In this document: in pieces, positions 48,325 through 56,505 of the stretch
Layout: each line of letters starts with the position of its first letter
How positions within the stretch are numbered: the first letter of the stretch is position 1
Assembly (NCBI RefSeq): GCF_019029495.1
Contig: NZ_JAERQM010000003.1
Span: 1 to 64,000, forward strand
From: Falsiroseomonas oleicola
Lineage (GTDB): Bacteria; Pseudomonadota; Alphaproteobacteria; Acetobacterales; Acetobacteraceae
DNA length: 64,000 bases
Direction of reading: 5' to 3'
Made by a program: the position numbers and the translations under genes
Notes under the pieces: generated by a model
What the model was told of the DNA's origin: nothing
Seen by the model: the letters and a program-made list of their open reading frames with translations, nothing else
The model's database searches: none

Positions 48325-49919
48325 GTCTCGCCGAGGCCGCCGCCCGGGAAATCCTGCATCTGGCGCTCGAAAGCGTCGCCGACCGCATGCAGGACAGCCT
48401 GCTGGCCAGCGCCCTGTCCCCGGTGGCGCGGGAGGGTATGGACTGCGCCGCCGCCCTGTTCCTGGCGGATGGCCGCGTGCTGGCCCAGGCCAATTCGCTG
48501 CCGCTGCTGCTCGGCGGCATGATCCCCGCCATCGCCGCCCTCTGCCGCGCCTTCCCGCCCGCCACGCTGGCGGAGGGCGACGGGCTGCTGCTGAACGATC
48601 CCTGGTCCGGCGGCACGCATCTGCCCGACCTGATCCTGGCGCGGCCGGTCTTCGCGCAGGGCCGCGTGGTGGCCTTCGCCGCCACCATCCTGCACCACCA
48701 GGATGTCGGCGGCATCGCCCCCGGCTCCGTCCCGCCGGATGCCCAAAGCATCTTCCAGGAGGGGCTGCGCCTGCCGCCGGTGAAGTGGCGGCATGCGGGG
48801 GTGGAGGATGCGGGCATCGCCACCATCCTCGCCGCCAATACCCGCACGCCGCACATGCTGGCCGGCGACCTGGCCGCGCAATGGGCCGCCGTGTCCCTGG
48901 CGGCGCGGGAGGTGGCGCAGCTCGCCACCGCCATGGGTACCGAGACCTTCGTCACCGGCTGCGAAGCGCTGCTGGTCGAATCCCGCGCCTTGCTGGCCGC
49001 CGCCCTGGCCGCCCTGCCGGAAGCCGAGGCCAGCGCCGAGGATGCCCTGGAAGGCGATGGCCTCAGCGCCGGCGCCGTGCCCATCCGCGTCACTCTGCGC
49101 CGCCTGCCGGGGCCGCGCCTCGCGGTCGATTTCACCGGATCGGCGCCACAGACGGCCGGGCCGGTCAACGCCGCGCCTTCCGGCCTTTTGGCCGCCTGCT
49201 TTTGCCTGCTGCGGCGGATCGCCCCGGGGGCGGCGGCGAATCATGGGTTGCTGGACTTGTTGGACCTGCACCTGCCGGAGGGCAGCCTGGTCAATCCGCG
49301 CTTCCCGGCGGCGGTGAATGCCCGCACGGCGACGGTGAAACTGGCCTGCAACGCCCTGTTCGCCGCCCATGCCCGGCTTTCGCCCGCGCCGGCCGCGGCA
49401 CCCAATGCGGGGGTGGCCGTGGTGCTCTCCATCGGCGGCACCGATGGCGCCGGCCGGCGCTGGATCTTCACGGAGATTGTCGCGGGCGGGTCCGGCGGGC
49501 GGCCGGATGGGCCGGGGCTGCCCGGCCTTTCCGCCGATGTCTCCAACGCCCGCAACCTGCCCGGCGAAATGCTGGAATCGGTGGCGCCGATCCGGGTGGA
49601 GGCGATCGAGCGCCGGCGCGGCTCCGGCGGCGCCGGGCGGCATCCCGGGGGCGATGGCGTGCGGCGGGTCTACCGCCTGCTCTCGGGCACGGCCGAAATC
49701 TCCTATCGCGGCGAGCGGCACCTGGCCGGCGCGCCGGGGGCGCAGGGCGGTGGCCCGGGCGCCCCGGCGGCGGCGCGGCTGGTCCGACTGGACGGCACAC
49801 CCCACCCCCTGCCCTCCAAGGCGCGCATCGCCTGGGCGGCCGGGGAGCGCTTCATTCTCGAAACCGCGGGCGGGGGCGGCTGGGGCCCCGCGCAACAACA
49901 GGGAAGCTTCACAAAATGA
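48321..49919 (+). CDS. Hydantoinase/oxoprolinase subunit B, second copy
   Basis: This 532-residue HyuB homologue pairs with the preceding gene product. LLLNDPWSGGTHLPDLILARPVF, HHQDVGGIAPGS and QEGLRLPPVKW are the conserved regions, and the C-terminus ends ETAGGGGWGPAQQ, matching the glycine-rich HyuB tail. Its start and stop codons overlap both neighbours, so the four genes from 45257 to 50884 form one coupled operon. Confidence 0.88.
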   Translation: MSLAEAAAREILHLALESVADRMQDSLLASALSPVAREGMDCAAALFLADGRVLAQANSLPLLLGGMIPAIAALCRAFPPATLAEGDGLLLNDPWSGGTHLPDLILARPVFAQGRVVAFAATILHHQDVGGIAPGSVPPDAQSIFQEGLRLPPVKWRHAGVEDAGIATILAANTRTPHMLAGDLAAQWAAVSLAAREVAQLATAMGTETFVTGCEALLVESRALLAAALAALPEAEASAEDALEGDGLSAGAVPIRVTLRRLPGPRLAVDFTGSAPQTAGPVNAAPSGLLAACFCLLRRIAPGAAANHGLLDLLDLHLPEGSLVNPRFPAAVNARTATVKLACNALFAAHARLSPAPAAAPNAGVAVVLSIGGTDGAGRRWIFTEIVAGGSGGRPDGPGLPGLSADVSNARNLPGEMLESVAPIRVEAIERRRGSGGAGRHPGGDGVRRVYRLLSGTAEISYRGERHLAGAPGAQGGGPGAPAAARLVRLDGTPHPLPSKARIAWAAGERFILETAGGGGWGPAQQQGSFTK

Positions 49920-50884
49920 CCCTTACCCGTCGCACTCTCGGCACGGCGCTCGCCGCCGGCCTCGCCGCGCCAGCCCTGGCGCAGTCCTGGCCGAGCCGCA
50001 CCATCCGCATCGTCGTGCCCTTCCCGCCCGGCGGCAGCACCGATGTGCTGGCGCGGCGGCTGGCGGAGAAGCTGACCGCGGCGCTCGGCCAGACCGTGGT
50101 GGTGGAAAACCGCCCCGGCGCGGGTGGCACCGTCGGCGCCGATGCCGTGGCGAAATCCGCGCCCGATGGGCACACGCTGCTGATGGGCGTCACCGGCAGC
50201 AATGCCATCGCCGGCAGCCTGTTCCGCAACCTGCCCTATGACCCGGCGACCTCCTTCGCGCCGCTGTCGCGGGTGGTCTCCGCGCCGCTGATCCTGGTGG
50301 TGAACAAGGACAGCCCCGCCCAGGACCTGGCCGGCTATATCGCGGCGGCCAAGGCGGCGAATGGCGGGCTGACCTATGCGACGCCGGGCAATGGCACCTC
50401 CATGCACCTGACCGGGGTGATGTTCGGCCAGGCGGCGAAGGTGGAGCTGACGCATGTGCCCTATCGCGGCTCCGCCGCCGCGCTGACGGACCTGATCGCC
50501 GGCCAGGTGCAGTCGAGCTTCGCGGATTTCCTGGTGGCCCTGCCGCAGGTCCGCGCCGGCGCCATCCGCCCGATCGCCGTCACATCGCCGGCCCGGCACC
50601 GCCTGCTGCCGGAGGTGCCGACGATGCAGGAGGCCGGGCTGCCGGGCTTCGCCGCCACCTCCTGGCAGGGCCTGTTTGCCCCCGCCGGCACGCCGGCCCC
50701 GGTGCTGGCCAGGCTGCATGCGGAGGTGGCGCGGGCCATGACCTCCCCCGAGATCCAGGACAGTTTCGCGGCCCAGGGCTTTACCGTGGAAGCCACCACC
50801 CCGGCCGATTTCGACGCCTTTGTCCGGGCCGAGGTCGCGAAATGGGCGGTGGTGGTGCGCGAGGGGCGCGTCAGCCTGGATTGA
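49916..50884 (+). CDS. Bug/TctC-type tripartite tricarboxylate transporter binding protein
   Basis: This 322-residue periplasmic protein belongs to the Bug/TctC family. It has a twin-arginine-like signal (LTRRTLGTALAAGLAAPALAQ) and the family start WPSRTIRIVVPFPPGGSTD, followed by VENRPGAGG and YATPGNGTS. No TctA or TctB membrane genes are nearby, which is common for these proteins. Overlapping the HyuB stop, it may bind the substrate of the HyuAB/dehydrogenase operon. Confidence 0.92.
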   Translation: MTLTRRTLGTALAAGLAAPALAQSWPSRTIRIVVPFPPGGSTDVLARRLAEKLTAALGQTVVVENRPGAGGTVGADAVAKSAPDGHTLLMGVTGSNAIAGSLFRNLPYDPATSFAPLSRVVSAPLILVVNKDSPAQDLAGYIAAAKAANGGLTYATPGNGTSMHLTGVMFGQAAKVELTHVPYRGSAAALTDLIAGQVQSSFADFLVALPQVRAGAIRPIAVTSPARHRLLPEVPTMQEAGLPGFAATSWQGLFAPAGTPAPVLARLHAEVARAMTSPEIQDSFAAQGFTVEATTPADFDAFVRAEVAKWAVVVREGRVSLD

Positions 50885-50896
50885 CGGCGGGCTGGA

Positions 50897-51208
50897 TCAC
50901 CCAGCCGGGCTCAGCACATGGATGACCCGGCTGGCGATCATGTCGCGCACCTTGGCGCCATAGGCCTTCATATGCGGCGCGGCGCCATGGGCGGCGAGCG
51001 TCGCCGGGCTGGACCACTTCTCCACCACGACGAAGCTGTCCGGCCCGATCGCGGTCTGGATCGCGCCGATGCCTTCCGCATCCACGGCCGGGCCGTATTC
51101 CAGGCAGCCTTCCTCGGCCAGGACGGCCGGCATATTGGCGCGGAATTCGGTCAGCACCGCCTCCCGCATTCCGGGCTTCGTGGTGATGAAGGCGAGCACA
51201 TGGATCAT
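50897..51208 (-). CDS. Putative quinol monooxygenase (ABM domain)
   Basis: This 103-residue protein has a single antibiotic-biosynthesis-monooxygenase (ABM) dimeric alpha-beta-barrel domain. The recognisable segments are AFITTKPGMREAVLTEF, EEGCLEYGPAVD and FVVVEKWSSPATLAAH. Small proteins of this type (YgiN-like) oxidise quinols or act as heme- or aromatic-handling enzymes without a cofactor. It is monocistronic-looking, 195 bases from the next gene. That gap holds no gene and no convincing regulatory site. Confidence 0.85.
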   Translation of the reverse strand: MIHVLAFITTKPGMREAVLTEFRANMPAVLAEEGCLEYGPAVDAEGIGAIQTAIGPDSFVVVEKWSSPATLAAHGAAPHMKAYGAKVRDMIASRVIHVLSPAG

Positions 51209-51404
51209 CCTGGCATTTCCCTCTTTGTCCCGGCAGCAAGGCAGGGCGCCGGGTCGCCGTCAATCATACCAACGACCCTTCCGCGTGACCGCGTCGGGCC
51301 GCCCTCACACGCCGGGCGGAAACCTCCGGTTTCCTTGGCTTCGCCGCATAAGCGGCGGCGGCCATTCGGCCGCTCGGACCGGTCGAGAAACCGGCCCGCT
51401 GTTA

Positions 51405-52160
51405 TCAGATCAGCCCGCCATTCACATGCAGCACCTGGCCGGTGACATAGCCGGCGCCCGGCGAGGCGAGATAGGCCACCGCCTGGGCCACATCCGTGGG
51501 CGTGCCCAGCCGGCCAAGCGGAATCCGCGCGCGCACCGCGTCCCATTGCGCCTGGGTCATGGCGCTGTGGCCGCTGGCATCCTTCTGGGTGAAGCCGGGC
51601 GCCACGGCATTCACCGTGGTGCCGCTGGCCGCCGCCTCCACCGCCAGGGCGCGCACCAGCGCCTCCACCCCCGCCTTGGCGGCCGCCGTCGCCGGGAAGA
51701 TCGTCGCATCGGTGCGGAAGACATGTGCGACGAAGGAGGAGATGGCGACCAGCCGCGGCGCCTCGCCCCGCGCCAGCACCGGCATCGCCGCCTGCGCCAG
51801 CCGCAGGAAGGCCCAGAGCACCGTGTCCATCGACCGCGCGAAGGCGGCTTCCGTCAGGCTGGCCACGGGGGTGCGGTCGGCGAAGCCGGCATTGGCCACC
51901 ACCACATCCAGCCCGCCGAAGCGTGCCTGCGCCCGTTCCACCAGCGCCGCGGGCATGGCGGGGTCGGCGATGTCGCCCAGCATCACCTCCGCCACGCCGC
52001 CCGCCGCGCGCACGGCCTGCGCCACGGCCTCCGCCCCCGCCTCGTTTTTCCGCGTATGCACCAGGATGGACGTGCCCGGCCCGGCCAGCGCCCGGCAGCA
52101 GGCGGCGCCGATGCCGCTGGCAGCGCCAGTGACCAGGATGGTGCGGGGGCGGCTGGGCAT
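51405..52160 (-). CDS. Short-chain dehydrogenase/reductase lacking the active-site Tyr
   Basis: This 251-residue Rossmann-fold protein has the cofactor motif TGAASGIG, the NAG motif VVANAGFADR and the C-terminal GYVTGQVLHVNGG of classical SDRs. The active-site region reads ISSF followed by FPATAAAKAG, so the residue four before the catalytic Lys is Thr instead of Tyr. I confirmed ACG in the DNA. It may use another residue, or have lost normal chemistry; some related SDRs have Ser or Thr there, as far as I recall. The start ATG 52160 is preferred over 52202. Confidence 0.88.
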   Translation of the reverse strand: MPSRPRTILVTGAASGIGAACCRALAGPGTSILVHTRKNEAGAEAVAQAVRAAGGVAEVMLGDIADPAMPAALVERAQARFGGLDVVVANAGFADRTPVASLTEAAFARSMDTVLWAFLRLAQAAMPVLARGEAPRLVAISSFVAHVFRTDATIFPATAAAKAGVEALVRALAVEAAASGTTVNAVAPGFTQKDASGHSAMTQAQWDAVRARIPLGRLGTPTDVAQAVAYLASPGAGYVTGQVLHVNGGLI

Positions 52161-52301
52161 GGGGGACTGGACTCCGGCGAAATATGTCGCGCAACAGGCC
52201 ATATCGCGCAGCCGATGGAAACACTGTGACCGGCCCTGCCGCTATCCCCGCCGATGCCGCTCCGTCATGCTGGCACCGACATTTCGGGAGAACCACCGCC
52301 G

Positions 52302-53285
52302 ATGCGCGGATGGGACATCGCCTTCGGCCATCCGGTGACGCAAGGGCTGGTCGCCGCTACCATCGGCATCCTGCTGCTGGCCGCCGCCGTGATTGGCGCC
52401 TTGACCGTCACCGGCCGCGCCAGCCCGGCGCTGCGCCGGGAATTGTGGCTGCGCCTTGCCTCCTGGGCCGTGCTGCTGCCGCTCATCATGGCGCCGATCC
52501 TGCTGGGACGGGAATGGGTGATCGCGGCGGTGACGTTGCTCGGCCTGGCCTGCCTGCGGGAATATGACCGCGCCACCGGCCTGTTCCGCGAGCATTGGCT
52601 GGTGGCGGTGGTGGTCCTCGGCATCCTGGCGGTGAATTTCGCCGCGCTGGATCACTGGTATGGCTTCTTCGTCGCGCTCTGGCCGCTGACGGTGACGGTG
52701 ATCGCGGTCGCCTCGATCCCGCTGGACCGGCCCGCCGGCTATATCCAGCGCACGGCGCTCGCGATCTTCGCCTATATGCTGTTCGGCGCCGGCCTCGCGC
52801 ATCTCGGCTACATGGCGAATGATCCGAACTACCGGCCGCTGCTGCTGTTGCTGGTGCTCGCGGTCGGGCTGAACGACGTGGCGGCCTTCACCAGCGGCAA
52901 GCTGATCGGCGGCCGGAAGCTGCTGCCGGCCACCAGCCCGAACAAGACCCTGTCGGGCGCGCTGGGCGCCCTGGTCTGCACCACGCTGCTGGTCGCTTAT
53001 GTCGCCGGGCTGATCTTCGAAGGCACGCCGATGGACAGCACCTGGAAGCTGCTGGCGCTGGGCGCGCTGGTCAGCATCGGCGGGCAGGCCGGCGACCTGA
53101 TGCTGTCCTCCATCAAGCGCGACATCGGCATCAAGGACATGGGCGTGCTGCTGCCCGGCCATGGCGGCATATTGGACCGCTTCAACAGCCTGCTGCTGGT
53201 GGCCCCCGCGACCTTCCACCTGATCCAGTTCTATATCGGCTGGGGCCTGGACGCGCCGACCCGCATCCTGACGGGCGGACCATGA
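52302..53285 (+). CDS. Phosphatidate cytidylyltransferase-like protein (YnbB/CdsA family)
   Basis: This 327-residue membrane protein would make CDP-activated lipid from a phosphatidic acid-like substrate. It has about eight hydrophobic segments. The C-terminal CdsA signature is recognisable as GDLMLSSIKRDIGIKDMGVLLPGHGGILDRFNS, with Asn where most CdsA have the last Asp of DRxDS. NDVAAFTSGKLIGG and SPNKTLSG are the other conserved blocks. I start at ATG 52302, with GGGAG upstream. It overlaps the acyltransferase gene by 4 bases and resembles E. coli YnbB. Confidence 0.88.
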   Translation: MRGWDIAFGHPVTQGLVAATIGILLLAAAVIGALTVTGRASPALRRELWLRLASWAVLLPLIMAPILLGREWVIAAVTLLGLACLREYDRATGLFREHWLVAVVVLGILAVNFAALDHWYGFFVALWPLTVTVIAVASIPLDRPAGYIQRTALAIFAYMLFGAGLAHLGYMANDPNYRPLLLLLVLAVGLNDVAAFTSGKLIGGRKLLPATSPNKTLSGALGALVCTTLLVAYVAGLIFEGTPMDSTWKLLALGALVSIGGQAGDLMLSSIKRDIGIKDMGVLLPGHGGILDRFNSLLLVAPATFHLIQFYIGWGLDAPTRILTGGP

Positions 53286-53998
53286 GCGACTGGAAGATCA
53301 AGCCGGCCCGCGACCTGGGCCTGCCAACGGCGGAGCGGCTGCGCAGCCATGGGCGGGAGGCCGGGCTGGTCGGCGGGCTGCTGCAAGGCGGCTGGCGGCG
53401 CCTGGTCCGCCTCTACATGGCCGTGATGCACCGCTTCGCGGTGACCGGGCGGGAACACCTGCCGCCGCCACCCTTCGTCATCGTCGCCAACCATGCCAGC
53501 CATCTGGACGCGCTGGCGGTCGGCGCCGCCTTGCGCGGCCCGGCGGCACGACGCGCCCATGCGCTGGCGGCGGGCGATACCTTCTTCACCTCCACCCCCA
53601 TGGCCGCCTTCGCCGCCTATGCCATCAACGCCCTGCCGGTCTGGCGCCGCCGCACCCGGCCGAAGGACCTCGCGACGCTGCGCGCACGGCTGGAGGAGGA
53701 TGGGCTGGTCTTCATCCTGTTCCCCGAGGGCACCCGCTCGCGCGACGGCGCCATGGCCGCCTTCCAACCCGGGCTCGGTGCCTTCGTCGCCGGCTCCCCC
53801 GTCCCGGTGGTGCCCTGCTGGCTGGAGGGCGCCCATGCCGCCTGGCCGCCGCAGCGCCGCTGGCCACGGCCCGGCCGGCTGCATCTGCATATCGGCCCAC
53901 CGCTGTCCTTCGCCGAGACGCCGCAGGACCGCGCCGGCTGGACGCAGGTCGCGGCACAATGCGAGGCCGCGGTGCGCGCGCTGGAGCCCCGACGATGA
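53282..53998 (+). CDS. Lysophospholipid acyltransferase family protein (PlsC type)
   Basis: This 238-residue acyltransferase has the HX4D motif NHASHLDAL and the glycerophosphate-binding FPEGTRS motif, so both catalytic blocks are intact. Members transfer an acyl chain to a lysophospholipid or glycerol phosphate. It lies between the CdsA-like and CDP-alcohol transferase genes with ATGA overlaps on both sides. The three encode a compact accessory phospholipid pathway. Confidence 0.92.
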   Translation: MSDWKIKPARDLGLPTAERLRSHGREAGLVGGLLQGGWRRLVRLYMAVMHRFAVTGREHLPPPPFVIVANHASHLDALAVGAALRGPAARRAHALAAGDTFFTSTPMAAFAAYAINALPVWRRRTRPKDLATLRARLEEDGLVFILFPEGTRSRDGAMAAFQPGLGAFVAGSPVPVVPCWLEGAHAAWPPQRRWPRPGRLHLHIGPPLSFAETPQDRAGWTQVAAQCEAAVRALEPRR

Positions 53999-54570
53999 GC
54001 CTCTACAGCCTGAAACCCCGCTTCCAGGCGCTGCTGCGCCCCATGGTCGGGCGCCTCGCCGCCGCCGGCGTCACCGCCAACCAGGTGACGCTGGCCGCCG
54101 CCATCGGCTCCGTCGCGCTGGGGGGCGTGCTGCTGCTGGCCTCCCCCGCCTGGTTCCTGCTGCTGCCGCTCTGGCTGCTGCTGCGCATGGGACTGAATGC
54201 CGTGGATGGCATGCTGGCGCGCGAACATGGGCAGAAAAGCCGGCTCGGCGCCTATCTGAACGAGCTGGGCGACGTGGTCTCCGACGCCGCGCTGATCGCC
54301 CCCTTCGCGCTGATCCCGCCCTTCGGCCCGGCCTGGGTCGGCCTGGTGGTGGTTCTTTCCGTCATCTCGGAATTCGCCGGCGTGCTGGGCGCGGAGCGTC
54401 GCTATGACGGGCCATTGGGCAAAAGCGACCGCGCGCTGCTGTTCGGCGCGCTCGGCCTCTGGGTCGGGTTGGCGGGCGCGCTGCCGGCGCTGGCCTATTG
54501 GATCATGCCGGTGCTGGCGGCGCTGCTGGCCGCCACCACGGTCAATCGCGTGCGCGCCGGGCTTCGGTAG
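53995..54570 (+). CDS. CDP-alcohol phosphatidyltransferase (YnbA-like)
   Basis: This 191-residue membrane protein has the CDP-alcohol transferase fold with about five helices. The signature reads NAVDGMLAR followed by GAYLNELGDVVSD. Two of the four Asp of the classical DX2DGX2AR...GX3DX3D motif are Asn here, at the first and third positions. E. coli YnbA shows the same pattern as I remember it, so this looks like a subfamily trait. The start MSLYSLKPRFQALLRP also matches YnbA. The headgroup alcohol is unknown. Confidence 0.88.
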   Translation: MSLYSLKPRFQALLRPMVGRLAAAGVTANQVTLAAAIGSVALGGVLLLASPAWFLLLPLWLLLRMGLNAVDGMLAREHGQKSRLGAYLNELGDVVSDAALIAPFALIPPFGPAWVGLVVVLSVISEFAGVLGAERRYDGPLGKSDRALLFGALGLWVGLAGALPALAYWIMPVLAALLAATTVNRVRAGLR

Positions 54571-54580
54571 TCAGACTACC
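54566..54580. terminator. Small hairpin over two convergent stop codons
   Basis: GGTAGT (54566-54571), CAG and ACTACC (54575-54580) form a perfect 6-base stem. It spans the stop codons of the CDP-alcohol transferase (plus strand) and the sensor kinase (minus strand). No T run follows, so it is weak as a terminator. Confidence 0.4.
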
Positions 54581-55733
54581 CGCCATTGCCCGCGGGCGGC
54601 GGCGCCAGTGTGGCGACGAAGCGGAAGCCACCCTCCGGCGGCCGTTCCGCCGCCAGCCCGCCGCCCCGCAGCAGCGTCGTCAGGATGCGCATGCCGAGGC
54701 CGCCCTTGGCCTGGTCGAAGCCGGGGGGCGGCCCATCGCCCTCATCCGCCACCACCAGCGTGCCGCCGCCGGTCAGGGCCGCGATCTCGAAGCGCAGCGT
54801 CACGGTGCCGCGGCCGTATTTGAAGGCGTTGGTCACCAGCTCCGTCGCCACCAGGCCGAGGGTCGTCACCCGGTCGCCGTCCCAGACCGCCTCCTCGCTC
54901 GCCGGTGTCACCTCCAGCGCCAGGGGACGGCCGCCATCGCCAACGCCGAGCGAGGCGCGCAGATCCTCCACCAGCCCGCGCAGATAGGTGGCGACCACCA
55001 CCAGCCCGATGGCCGGGCCGGAAAACAGGCGTTCATGCACCGCGCCGATGGTCATGATGCGCCGCGCGGCCTGTTCAAGCTGCCGCTTCGCCTCCGGATC
55101 CTCCACCTCCCGCAATTGCAGGCGCAGCAGGGTCTGGGCGATCTGAAGGCTGTTCTTGACGCGGTGATGCGCCTCCCGCGTCAGCAGGTCGCGGTCGCGG
55201 CGATCCCGGTCACGGTCGATGGCCAGGCCCACGACATTGGCCAGGGATTGCAGGAAGGCGACATCGCTTTCGGAGAATTCCTCCTGCGCATCGCGGCTGT
55301 CCACTTCCAGGACGCCGAAGGGTGGTGCGCCGGCCTCGCCGCGGATCAGGACGTTCACCGCGCGGCGCACGCCGTGCTCCACCATCAGTTGCGGGGTGCG
55401 GAATCGCCCCTCCCCACCCAGGTGGTTGGAGATCACCGGCGCACCGGTGCGGAGCGCGAAGCCGGCGGGGGAGGCGAGGTCGGTGCCAAAGCGCACCACC
55501 CCGATCACATCCGGCCCCCAGCCCACGCCCGCGACGATCAGCAGGCATTGCTCGCCCGGCAGGTGCTGCAGGACCTTGGCGAGATCGGTATCCAGACCTT
55601 CCGATGCGGCCCGCGCCGCATCCTGCAACAGCCCGTCCAGCCCGGCACCGCGCAGGGCTTCCCGCCCGAAGGCGGAGATGAGCTGCTGCTGATGCAACCG
55701 GCGGCGCAGTTCCCGCGCGGTCTCACTGGGCAT
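54576..55733 (-). CDS. GAF-domain sensor histidine kinase (HisKA_2 family)
   Basis: This 385-residue cytoplasmic kinase has a GAF sensor domain (about residues 20-175), then a HisKA_2-type dimerisation/phosphoacceptor helix with REAHHRVKNSLQIAQTLL (phospho-His about 190) and an HATPase_c domain with the N box LVATELVTNAFKYG and the G box KGGLGMRIL. No membrane segment is seen. This class usually regulates general stress or light responses through a stand-alone receiver. No response regulator is in the window. The start at ATG 55733 has no clear ribosome site; ATG 55808 is an alternative. Confidence 0.9.
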   Translation of the reverse strand: MPSETARELRRRLHQQQLISAFGREALRGAGLDGLLQDAARAASEGLDTDLAKVLQHLPGEQCLLIVAGVGWGPDVIGVVRFGTDLASPAGFALRTGAPVISNHLGGEGRFRTPQLMVEHGVRRAVNVLIRGEAGAPPFGVLEVDSRDAQEEFSESDVAFLQSLANVVGLAIDRDRDRRDRDLLTREAHHRVKNSLQIAQTLLRLQLREVEDPEAKRQLEQAARRIMTIGAVHERLFSGPAIGLVVVATYLRGLVEDLRASLGVGDGGRPLALEVTPASEEAVWDGDRVTTLGLVATELVTNAFKYGRGTVTLRFEIAALTGGGTLVVADEGDGPPPGFDQAKGGLGMRILTTLLRGGGLAAERPPEGGFRFVATLAPPPAGNGG

Positions 55734-55883
55734 CAGTGGAAATCCATTGCGAGAACAATCTGTCCCTGCGCCGGAACCCCATGCCCCGCTCGCGCCTGCC
55801 CTCTCCATCCCATGCGCGACGGGCGGGGTGCAAGTCGCCGTCGCGTAACGGTTTCCCGCGATGCGCGGGGCCGGCGCCGTGGT

Positions 55884-56498
55884 TCAGCGCAGCTCCCGGC
55901 CCAGCGCATCCGCCGCCGCGACGAAGCCACGGAAGGAAATGGGCAACGCCACCTCCTGCCCCGCCGCGTCGCGCCATTCCAGCCGGCCCGGCTGATCGGC
56001 CGGGCGGGCACGCAGGCGGCGCAATGCCTCCTCCCGCAGCTCGATCTCGGCGAAGCAGCCGAGGCGGTTGCAGGTCTGGAAGGGCAGGGCCAGCGGCTCC
56101 GCACCCTCCATGGCCAGCCGCGCCGGCTGGGCGACGCGGATGTTCACCGGCACCTGGGCGACCAGACGCAGCGGGGACTCCCGCGCGATCCGGCCGATGG
56201 CCAGGGCGGCGGCGAGTTGCCGCGGCGGGTCGCGCACCGCCATCACCATCTCGCAGTTCCGTGCCGGGGCACGGCCGGTGCAATTCACCGACCAGTCGCC
56301 GAACTGGGCGCTGGTCCGTTCCGGCCCCTCGGCCGCGGGGGCGGCAGGGGCTGCCGGCGCCACCGCCGGGGCGCGACCCGCCGGCTGGGCCACCGGCCCG
56401 GCCAGCGGCCAGAGAAGCACCGCGCCGAGCAGGCCGGCGAGGCCACTGGCCAGCGCCCAACGGCGCCGACCCTTCATCATGTCCTGCATGCGCATCAT
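55884..56498 (-). CDS. Invasion-associated locus B (IalB) family protein
   Basis: This 204-residue protein has an N-terminal membrane anchor or signal (WALASGLAGLLGAVLLWPLAG), an Ala/Pro linker and an IalB domain with FGDWSVNCTG, CEMVMAV and CNRLGCFAEIEL. The paired cysteines probably form disulfides, indicating a periplasmic location. The ATG at 56498 is preceded by GAGGG, 7 bases after the autotransporter stop codon, so the two are likely co-transcribed. IalB proteins are linked to surface or envelope function in Bartonella and other alphaproteobacteria. The 150-base gap to the kinase gene holds nothing I recognise. Confidence 0.87.
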   Translation of the reverse strand: MMRMQDMMKGRRRWALASGLAGLLGAVLLWPLAGPVAQPAGRAPAVAPAAPAAPAAEGPERTSAQFGDWSVNCTGRAPARNCEMVMAVRDPPRQLAAALAIGRIARESPLRLVAQVPVNIRVAQPARLAMEGAEPLALPFQTCNRLGCFAEIELREEALRRLRARPADQPGRLEWRDAAGQEVALPISFRGFVAAADALGRELR

Positions 56499-56505
56499 GC
56501 CGCCC

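Noticed and set aside
51209-51404. A TATGAT -10-like box on the minus strand (51263-51268) upstream of the ABM monooxygenase gene
   Set aside because: No convincing -35 box 16-18 bases upstream.
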